Source: an uncultured Clostridia bacterium (lineage in GTDB: Bacteria; Bacillota_A; Clostridia; Oscillospirales; Oscillospiraceae). Taken from it: 6,642 nucleotides of DNA. Under the pieces are notes generated by a model, which saw only the letters and a list, made by a program, of their open reading frames with translations, ran no database searches and was not told the origin of the DNA. A program made the position numbers and the translations under genes. Location of the stretch: contig CAMVIC010000088.1 of assembly GCA_947167435.1 (NCBI GenBank), positions 1-6,642 of the forward strand, read 5' to 3'. Positions 1 to 5,448 of the stretch are shown here, one piece after another; position 1 is the first letter of the stretch; every line of letters begins with the position of its first letter.

Positions 1-25
1 TTTTGTGATATACGGATTCACAAAA
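1..25. repeat. 8-bp perfect inverted repeat at window edge
   Basis: TTTTGTGA (1-8) and TCACAAAA (18-25) are exact reverse complements separated by 9 bases. The arms may extend further left, because As continue to position 27 and the left flank lies outside the window. No T run follows on the plus strand, so it is not an obvious plus-strand terminator. It could be an operator, a small hairpin or chance within decayed coding sequence. The same 8-mer TCACAAAA recurs once at 469-476, just after the -10 box of the NSS promoter. Confidence 0.35.
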
Positions 26-73
26 AATGTGGCGGCTGAAGCGCAGTCAAAAAAGACTGAAGGGCTTTTTTGA

Positions 74-322
74 CAAGCTGGGATTGTTTGCACACTGTTT
101 ACCATGGCGACCCCGCCGGTAAGCGGCGGAGCAATCTCCTGTCTTTCCGTCCTGATTGCTCAGATGGGCCTCCCTCAGGACGCGGTTGCCATCGGCGCTA
201 CGGCCATCATATTTCTGGACTTCTTCACAACGAGCTCCCGTATTCTGATGTCCCATCTGGAAACGCTTCTCCAGGCGGATCGTCTGGGTATGCTGAACCG
301 GGAGATCCTGCTGCAGAAATAG
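74..322 (+). pseudogene. C-terminal remnant of a dicarboxylate/amino acid:cation symporter (DAACS family)
   Basis: About 80 residues ending at the TAG of 320-322 resemble the extreme C-terminus of DAACS (glutamate/dicarboxylate type) symporters: the TPPVSGG hairpin motif, a hydrophobic segment ending in FLDFFTTSSRI, and a tail with LLQADRLGMLNREIL. Intact family members run to about 400 residues, so most of the transporter is missing. The same frame is closed by TGA at 71-73. The residues before that stop (2-70, FVIYGFTKNVAAEAQ and onward) do not read as the expected preceding helix, which suggests an internal deletion or frame damage. The first ATG in this frame (104) has no ribosome binding site before it and would start inside a membrane hairpin. 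Family assignment is from motif recall. The remnant lies directly upstream of two other amino-acid symporter genes. Confidence 0.65.
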
Positions 323-348
323 TTCTTATCTGTTGTCACGAGAAGACA

Positions 349-401
349 GCGCCGGCCCGCGGTGAGATTCTCCCTGCCGCGGCCGGCGCCTGCTGCGTTT
401 T
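349..401 (+). terminator. Rho-independent terminator after the DAACS remnant
   Basis: GCGCCGGCCCGCGG (349-362) pairs with CCGCGGCCGGCGC (377-389) with one bulged C, around a 14-base loop. A short T stretch (398-401) and further T-rich sequence follow. It sits 27 bases after the remnant's stop and about 60 bases before the -10 box of the next gene, so it should insulate the NSS-BrnQ unit from upstream transcription. Confidence 0.7.
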
Positions 402-437
402 ATCCTGTTTTCACTCCACTTTATAAATCATTGATTC

Positions 438-472
438 TTGTGCATTTTGCTTTTATCGGGTATAATTTTCAC
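438..472 (+). promoter_or_regulatory. Predicted sigma-A type promoter of the NSS-brnQ operon
   Basis: A perfect -10 hexamer TATAAT lies at 461-466. With a 17-base spacer the -35 would be TTGTGC (438-443), which keeps only the TTG of the consensus, so the promoter may be weak or activator-dependent. The region is AT-rich against a GC-rich background. Initiation near 472-474 would leave a leader of about 43 bases before the NSS start codon. The element TCACAAAA (469-476) overlaps the predicted start site. Confidence 0.6.
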
Positions 473-500
473 AAAATCGAAACATGGGAAAGCAATTCAT

Positions 501-515
501 GAAAGGAGTGAGTCA
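501..515 (+). promoter_or_regulatory. Ribosome binding site that fixes the NSS start
   Basis: GAAAGGAG (501-508) is followed by a 7-base spacer and ATG at 516, a near-ideal Firmicute Shine-Dalgarno arrangement. The open frame extends upstream to an ATG at 438, but that codon lies before the predicted -10 box and would not be in the transcript. Confidence 0.88.
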
Positions 516-2042
516 ATGGACCGGAAACGGACCGGCTTTGGAACCAGTTCCGGCTTTGAGCTGGCTGCGCTCGGCTCTGCGGTCGGCCTTGGGAATATCT
601 GGGGCTTCCCATATAAGACAAGCGCCAACGGAGGCGCCGCATATCTCCTTGTTTATCTTCTCTGCATTCTCCTGGTCGGAGCTGTCGCCATGTTGGCAGA
701 GTTCGGAGTCGGGCGGCGCGGAAAGGCAAATCCGGTGACGGCATACAAGTCCTTCTCTCCGAACTGGGGCGCAGTCGGATTGCTCGCGGTCGTGATTCCC
801 GCGCTGATTATCTGCTACTACTATGTTCTGGGCGGATACACCGTAAAGTATGCGCTCAGTTCCTTTGCCGGGAATACCGGCATTTTCAGCAGCTTCGCAG
901 CAAATACGGGGGACGTTCTGCTCCACACGGTCATATTCGCCGCCCTTGCTCTCTCGATCATCGCGGCAGGCGTCCGCAGAGGAATTGAGACCGCATCCAA
1001 AATTCTGCTTCCCAGCATGCTGCTGCTCCTCATTGTGATCTGCTGCTTCACTTTTTCCCTCGGCGAAGGGGTCAGGGAAGGCCTGGCTTTCTATCTGCGC
1101 CCGGACTTCCATGCCATCAGCCGGGCAGGGATTCTCTCCGCCATGGGGCAGGCTTTTTTCTCTCTGTCTCTCGGCTGCGGCGCGATGATCACCTACGGTT
1201 CCTATACGGGGGAAAAAGTCAATCTCTATCGCTCCACAGCGATGATCTGCATTCTGGACGCGGTCATCACCTTTATGGCTGGTCTTGCGATTTTCCCTGC
1301 GCTGTTTCACTATGCTGCTGCCAGCGGCACCTCCGCCTCCGAGCTGGGTATGGGAGGCATCGGCCTTGTCTTTATCACCCTTCCTCTCGTTTTCAGCGAG
1401 ATGCCGATGATTGGCCGGCTTGTCTCTCTCCTCTTCTTCACCATGACGGCAATCGCCGCGCTGACTTCGGTTGTGTCCATCGTGGAGGTCGCAACACAGT
1501 TCATCATCCAGTGTCATCGCATTTACCGTACCCGCGCCGCAATCCTTGTGACCTGTGTCTGCCTCGTCGGCGCGGTTCCCGTGGCCATATCCCTGGGCAG
1601 CTCCCTGAGCGGCGGCACTCTGCTCTGTCTCTTCGGCAAAAACCTTCTGGAGCTTCTCGACGGGGTTACCAACACCATTCTCATGCCACTGTGCGCCACG
1701 GCGGCATGTCTTGCGGTAGGCTGGCATCCGGACCGCTCTCTCTCCGGCAGCGTCAGCCCCCGCCTTGAGAGCGCCCTTCGCGTGATCATGAAGCTCGTCG
1801 CCCCTGTTTTGATCGCCGTTATCGAGCTGATCGGCATTGCGGACCTTCTCTCTGCTCCCGGCGGCGCAGGCACGCTGCTGTGCGCAGGCGCTGTTCTGAT
1901 TCTCACCGCAGCTGCGTACTTTGGCTTCTATCGCCGGCGTGATACCGGCAGCAACCACGATGAGGCGCTTGCGCTTGAACAGGCCCTTGAACGCCGGAAA
2001 GCCGGGCCGCAGCGCGGCTGGTATCCGGAGAGAGACAGGTGA
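516..2042 (+). CDS. Sodium-dependent amino-acid symporter, NSS (neurotransmitter:sodium symporter/SNF) family
   Basis: The 508-residue protein matches the family's usual length (LeuT is about 510) and probably has 12 membrane helices. It would couple inward sodium flow to amino-acid uptake at the cytoplasmic membrane. Helix 1 carries GSAVGLGNIWGFPY (20-33), numbered as in LeuT, with A22 and N27 at the Na1 site and G20 and V23 at the Na2 site. Helix 6 is the unwound GQAFFSLSLGCGAMITYGSY (211-230). Helix 7 has D248 where bacterial chloride-independent members keep an acidic residue. Helix 8 has A314, T317 and S318 for Na2, and Y102 in helix 3 matches the substrate-binding tyrosine. These equivalences are by-eye alignments. 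C221 replaces the Phe of LeuT or Met of MhsT in the side-chain pocket. The substrate cannot be read, but a hydrophobic or aromatic amino acid is plausible. The last 35 or so residues form a charged cytoplasmic tail. It is the first gene of an operon with the BrnQ gene. Confidence 0.95.
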   Translation: MDRKRTGFGTSSGFELAALGSAVGLGNIWGFPYKTSANGGAAYLLVYLLCILLVGAVAMLAEFGVGRRGKANPVTAYKSFSPNWGAVGLLAVVIPALIICYYYVLGGYTVKYALSSFAGNTGIFSSFAANTGDVLLHTVIFAALALSIIAAGVRRGIETASKILLPSMLLLLIVICCFTFSLGEGVREGLAFYLRPDFHAISRAGILSAMGQAFFSLSLGCGAMITYGSYTGEKVNLYRSTAMICILDAVITFMAGLAIFPALFHYAAASGTSASELGMGGIGLVFITLPLVFSEMPMIGRLVSLLFFTMTAIAALTSVVSIVEVATQFIIQCHRIYRTRAAILVTCVCLVGAVPVAISLGSSLSGGTLLCLFGKNLLELLDGVTNTILMPLCATAACLAVGWHPDRSLSGSVSPRLESALRVIMKLVAPVLIAVIELIGIADLLSAPGGAGTLLCAGAVLILTAAAYFGFYRRRDTGSNHDEALALEQALERRKAGPQRGWYPERDR

Positions 2043-2050
2043 AGCCGATG
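2027..2050 (+). promoter_or_regulatory. Translational coupling junction between the NSS gene and brnQ
   Basis: The NSS stop TGA (2040-2042) lies within AGGTGA (2037-2042), which matches the anti-Shine-Dalgarno and sits 5 bases before ATG 2048. A second candidate is GGAG (2027-2030), 8 bases before GTG 2039, which itself overlaps the stop codon. Either way, ribosomes ending the first gene are positioned to start the second. Confidence 0.7.
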
Positions 2051-3334
2051 AAATCGAGCAGGTTTTTTGCAAACATTCTGACCATCGGTTTTGCGTTGTT
2101 TTCCATGTTCTTCGGCGCAGGCAACGTCATCTTCCCGCCGTTTCTGGGTCTCCAGTCCGGCAGACTGTGGCTGGAAGGATTTGCGGCCTATTACGTTGCC
2201 GACGTGCTGCTTGCGATTCTGGCCCTCTTTGCGCTTTTGCAGGCGGGCAGCGCAAGTCGTCTGTTGGAACGTCTCGGGAAAAAAGCCGCTGCCGTGCTGA
2301 TGACCGTGATTATTCTGTGTATCGGCCCGCTCCTTGCCATCCCCCGCACGGCGGCCACAACATTTGAGCTGGGGGTCGGCGAGCTGCTCCCGTCTGTCTC
2401 CCCGATTCTGTTTTCCGTTCTCTTCTTTGCGCTCATTCTTGCCCTGAGCATACAGGAATCGTCCGTCATCGATATCATCGGCAAGTTCCTCACGCCCGCC
2501 CTTCTCCTCGGGCTTGCCGTGATGATCCTTGTGGGCATCATTCATCCGATCGGGCACGTTTCAGACACGGTTCGGGTGGACAGTGTACTCGAGACCGGCA
2601 TCGAGGCCGGCTATCAGACGCTGGACGTTCTGGCAGCTCTGGTCTTCGGCGCCGTTCTGGTAAAATCTGCGGAAGAAAAGGGCTATCACGAGGAGAAGCC
2701 CCGGCTGAGGGTGCTGTTCGGCTCCGCCATCGTCTCAGGGGGCTTGCTGCTGCTGGTTTATCTTGGTCTTGCCTGGCTCGGCGCGTCAGCCTCCGAGGTT
2801 TATGCTTCGGAGACGTCCCGTGCCGCCCTTGTCATATCCATCGTTCAGCATCTTCTGGGCAGGCCGGGTCTTGTGCTCTTCAGTGTGGTTGTGGCACTGG
2901 CCTGCATCACCACCGCGGTGGGCCTTGTCTCTTCCACCGCCGACCATTTTGCGACGCTCAGCCGCGGGAAAGTCAGCTACCGGCTCTGTGTATTGATCAC
3001 CTGTGTATTCAGCGCGCTGATCTCAAACCTGGGGCTGGATACCATCATCTCCATCGCCGCGCCGATTCTCGGCATCGTATATCCGCCGGTGCTGGTTCTG
3101 GTGGCAGTGTCTCTGCTGATGCCGCACATGTCCAACTCCATCTGTATCTCCGCCGTACTGGGCGCTCTGATCATGAGCGTTCTCTCCACTGCGGATTCCC
3201 TGGGGCTCGCGATGCCGTGGCTTCATAAGATGCCGCTTGCCAATGTGGACATGGCCTGGATTCTCCCCTCCGTTCTCTGCGGCGTCGCCGCATTTCTGTA
3301 CCGCCTGCCGTGGCTGGAACGCGCGGAAGATTGA
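2048..3334 (+). CDS. brnQ: Branched-chain amino acid:cation symporter, BrnQ/LIVCS family
   Basis: A 428-residue, very hydrophobic protein of about 12 membrane helices, close to the usual BrnQ length (about 430-450). The family imports leucine, isoleucine and valine with sodium or protons. Motifs seen are FFGAGNVIFPPFLG (21-34) in helix 1, GPLLAIPRTAATTFE (93-107), GYQTLDVLAALVFGAVLV (188-205), ACITTAVGLVSSTADHF (285-301) and SNLGLDTII (326-334) followed by the PILGIVYPP segment. All match BrnQ landmarks in order, with no sign of damage. ATG 2048 is preferred because AGGTGA precedes it at good spacing and the N-terminus MKSSRFF is typical. GTG 2039, three codons upstream and with its own GGAG, is a valid alternative. 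It follows the NSS gene with essentially no gap, so the two are cotranscribed. Transcription probably ends at the hairpin at 3399-3453. Confidence 0.94.
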   Translation: MKSSRFFANILTIGFALFSMFFGAGNVIFPPFLGLQSGRLWLEGFAAYYVADVLLAILALFALLQAGSASRLLERLGKKAAAVLMTVIILCIGPLLAIPRTAATTFELGVGELLPSVSPILFSVLFFALILALSIQESSVIDIIGKFLTPALLLGLAVMILVGIIHPIGHVSDTVRVDSVLETGIEAGYQTLDVLAALVFGAVLVKSAEEKGYHEEKPRLRVLFGSAIVSGGLLLLVYLGLAWLGASASEVYASETSRAALVISIVQHLLGRPGLVLFSVVVALACITTAVGLVSSTADHFATLSRGKVSYRLCVLITCVFSALISNLGLDTIISIAAPILGIVYPPVLVLVAVSLLMPHMSNSICISAVLGALIMSVLSTADSLGLAMPWLHKMPLANVDMAWILPSVLCGVAAFLYRLPWLERAED

Positions 3335-3398
3335 GATTTCGCAGCATTCCGTATCATCAAAGCTTAAAGGCCCTCCCGGCGGAAGCAGATCCGTATTG

Positions 3399-3453
3399 AA
3401 AAAAATCAGCGAATTCGTACAAATCCGGTCTGTACGAATTCGCTGAACTTTTT
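3399..3453. terminator. Bidirectional intrinsic terminator between convergent operons
   Basis: TCAGCGAATTCGTACA (3406-3421) and TGTACGAATTCGCTGA (3431-3446) form a perfect 16-bp stem around a 9-base loop. Seven As (3399-3405) precede it and five Ts (3449-3453) follow. Read leftward, the stem is followed directly by seven Us, an excellent terminator for the phosphatase operon. Read rightward, AC separates the stem from five Us, a serviceable terminator for brnQ. It lies about 70 bases past the brnQ stop and about 60 bases past the phosphatase stop. The rest of 3335-3511 holds no gene that I can see. Confidence 0.88.
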
Positions 3454-3511
3454 CGGACGGCGCCTTGCGCTGCCGGGCCATGGGCGTCTTCTGCAGCAGG
3501 CTCTTCCCGGC

Positions 3512-5428
3512 TTATTCGTCTGTCTGCGGGCCCAGCCAGCGCAGGCAGAGCATGGTCATATCGTCGTAGCGGGGACCGTCCCCGGTGAAGGCCTCGGCGG
3601 CCTGCTTCACCCGGGCGGCGACGCTCCTGGGGCTGTCCTCCCCCGGCCCATTGAGGGCCTGGAGCAGCCGCTGGGGGCCGAAGAGCTGCCCGTCGCCCCG
3701 GTTTGCCTCCGTCACCCCGTCTGTGTAGACAAAGATCAGGGAGCCCCGCTTCAGCTGCAGGCTGTATTCCCGGTAGTGCAGGCCCTCCATGCCGCCGACG
3801 ACCAGGCCGTGCCGGTCCTTCAGCAGGCTGAAGTCCGTCCCCGGCTCCTTTACGGCGGGGTACTCGTGGCCGGCGTTGGCGCAGCGCAGCAGGCCCGTGG
3901 AGATCTCCAGGACCCCCAGCCACACCGTCACGAACATTTCCTCGGGATTTCGCCGGCAGATCTCCCGGTTCACCTCCGTGAGGATGGCGGCGGGGTCCCG
4001 CTCCGTCCCGGCGATATGCCGGATGAGGGTGCCGGAGAGCATCATGAACAGGGCTGCCGGGACCCCCTTTCCGGAGACGTCTCCGATGACCATGCACAGA
4101 TGGTCCTCGTCCAGCAGGAAGTAATCGTAAAGGTCGCCCCCCACCTCCCTGGCCGTGCTCATAGAGGCGTAGATTTCAAATTCCTTCCGCTCCGGGAAGG
4201 CGGGATCCTCCTTGGGCAGGGCGCTGGTCTGAATTCGGGTGGCCAGAGCCAGCTCCGTCTCATAGCGCTCCTTTACCAGGGCCAGGGCCTGCCGCTCCCG
4301 GACGGCCTGCAGATAGTGGATCGCCGCCGCCAGGAGATACAGCACCGGCAGCGCGAAGGGCAGCCACAGCACGTGGCTCACATAGCCCAGCCGGTAGAGA
4401 AGCAGAGAGCCCAGGGGCCCCAGCAGCATCAGTCCCAGGCAGGCCAGGGCCCCGGTGCCCGCCTTCAGGCGCAGGAAGAGGAGAGCCGCCAGAGTGCCCA
4501 GCAGCACCAGAACCGCCAGCTGCGGCCCGTCGGAAAGCTCCCGCTTGAAGTTTTGCTCCAGCAGGCACTGGATGATGTTGGCCTGGTACTCCACGCCGTA
4601 CATCTGCAGCCCCCGGTCGATGGAGGTGAAGTAGGCGTCCTGCAGGGATGGGGCGTAGGGCCCGATAAGGACGATCTTCCCCGCCCAGAGTTCCGCAGGC
4701 AGCTGCCCGCTGAGCAGGCTGTAGAGGCTGACCCCGTCACTGTAGCTTCCGGGGCGGCCGGTATAGGGCAGGTAGAAATGGCCGGCGGCGTTGACCGGGG
4801 GCAGCTTCAGTGCCTCTCCCCGGCTCTGGGCATAGAGTCCGGCGGCCGCGGCGGCCATGGACCAGACCCGCTCCCCCTCCGGCTCCACGTACAGAAGGGC
4901 GTGGCGGAGGACGCCGTCGGTGTCGTTCATGGCGTTGATGTGGCCCTGAACCGTCACGGCCCGCAAGGCCTCATAGGGCTGCACATAGCCCAGGATGGCG
5001 GCGGCATCCAGGCTCCGTGCCCGGCCGTTTTCCCAGACGATGCGGCTGCCGAACTCCGCCATGGAGGCGGTGACCACGTTTCCCAGCCTGCCGGCGGCCT
5101 CCGCCAGGCGGCTGTCCGCGGCGCTGTTGCTCTCCCCGTCGTAGAGGATGTCCACCGCCGTCACGGCGGGGCGCTTCTCCGGATCCTCCCCCAGCTTCTC
5201 CAAAGCCAGGGCCATGGCCTGCCGGTAGGAGGGGCCGTAGGGTCCCAGCTCCCGGAGAGTCTCCTCGTCGATGCCGATGAGGAGGATCCGCTCGCTGGGA
5301 ACGCCGGGACGCTGGAACAGAGTATCCTGGCTCCAGCGGTCATAGCGCTTCAGGGCGCCCCCCGCCAGGACCAGAGCGATGAGCAGCGCGGCACACAGGG
5401 CCGCCAGAAGGCTCTTCAGAATTTTCAT
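3512..5428 (-). CDS. CHASE2-domain membrane sensor with SpoIIE/RsbU-type PP2C serine phosphatase
   Basis: A 638-residue protein predicted to sense an extracellular signal and dephosphorylate a cytoplasmic phosphoserine protein, in this family usually a STAS-domain anti-anti-sigma factor. Order: membrane helix (about 7-23); extracytoplasmic CHASE2 domain (about 27-295) with ILLIGIDEETLRELGPYGP (48-66), a VDILYD segment (92-97) and the typical end IVLIGPYAPSLQD (252-264) and MYGVEYQANII (276-286); three membrane helices (about 302-320, 325-347, 352-372), the usual CHASE2 exit; a charged helical linker (373-405) ending in ATRIQTSALP, which resembles the regulatory switch segment of RsbU/SpoIIE enzymes; and the phosphatase domain (about 415-630). 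Its metal-binding aspartates are present: D432 in GGDLYDYF, D450 in IGDVSGKGVPA, D570 in YTDGVTEA, and D622/D623 in DDMTML, so it should be active. AGGGTGAG (5441-5434) lies 5 bases before the ATG. It follows the MBG-repeat gene by 20 bases, so they form an operon. No target STAS protein or sigma factor is in the window. Confidence 0.93.
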   Translation of the reverse strand: MKILKSLLAALCAALLIALVLAGGALKRYDRWSQDTLFQRPGVPSERILLIGIDEETLRELGPYGPSYRQAMALALEKLGEDPEKRPAVTAVDILYDGESNSAADSRLAEAAGRLGNVVTASMAEFGSRIVWENGRARSLDAAAILGYVQPYEALRAVTVQGHINAMNDTDGVLRHALLYVEPEGERVWSMAAAAAGLYAQSRGEALKLPPVNAAGHFYLPYTGRPGSYSDGVSLYSLLSGQLPAELWAGKIVLIGPYAPSLQDAYFTSIDRGLQMYGVEYQANIIQCLLEQNFKRELSDGPQLAVLVLLGTLAALLFLRLKAGTGALACLGLMLLGPLGSLLLYRLGYVSHVLWLPFALPVLYLLAAAIHYLQAVRERQALALVKERYETELALATRIQTSALPKEDPAFPERKEFEIYASMSTAREVGGDLYDYFLLDEDHLCMVIGDVSGKGVPAALFMMLSGTLIRHIAGTERDPAAILTEVNREICRRNPEEMFVTVWLGVLEISTGLLRCANAGHEYPAVKEPGTDFSLLKDRHGLVVGGMEGLHYREYSLQLKRGSLIFVYTDGVTEANRGDGQLFGPQRLLQALNGPGEDSPRSVAARVKQAAEAFTGDGPRYDDMTMLCLRWLGPQTDE

Positions 5429-5441
5429 GTCAGCTCACCCT
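5429..5441 (-). promoter_or_regulatory. Ribosome binding site of the CHASE2 phosphatase gene
   Basis: On the minus strand, AGGGTGAG (5441-5434) precedes ATG (5428-5426) by 5 bases. It lies within the 20-base gap after the MBG gene's stop codon. That gap leaves little room for a separate promoter, which supports cotranscription of the two genes. Confidence 0.7.
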
Positions 5442-5448
5442 GGATGCC

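Noticed and set aside
27..122. Short frame from ATG 27 encoding a basic peptide (MWRLKRSQKRLKGFF...)
   Set aside because: About 31 codons, no ribosome binding site, overlaps the remnant transporter frame, and no recognisable family.
438..515. N-terminal extension of the NSS protein from ATG 438
   Set aside because: The ATG lies upstream of the predicted -10 box and lacks a ribosome binding site, whereas ATG 516 has AGGAG at ideal spacing and gives LeuT-like numbering of the helix 1 motif.
513..2072. 519-codon open frame on the minus strand across the NSS gene
   Set aside because: Its translation is rich in charged, Gly and Gln residues with no recognisable domain and is a mirror of the well-supported NSS gene. 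Such long antisense frames are common in GC-rich genes.
3472..3511. GCCGGG/CCCGGC inverted repeat next to the phosphatase stop codon
   Set aside because: Only 6 bp with a 28-base loop and no T run; the strong hairpin at 3406-3446 explains termination better.
3335..3511. Possible small RNA or small gene in the convergent gap
   Set aside because: Apart from the bidirectional terminator there is no promoter-like element, ribosome binding site or sensible small frame.
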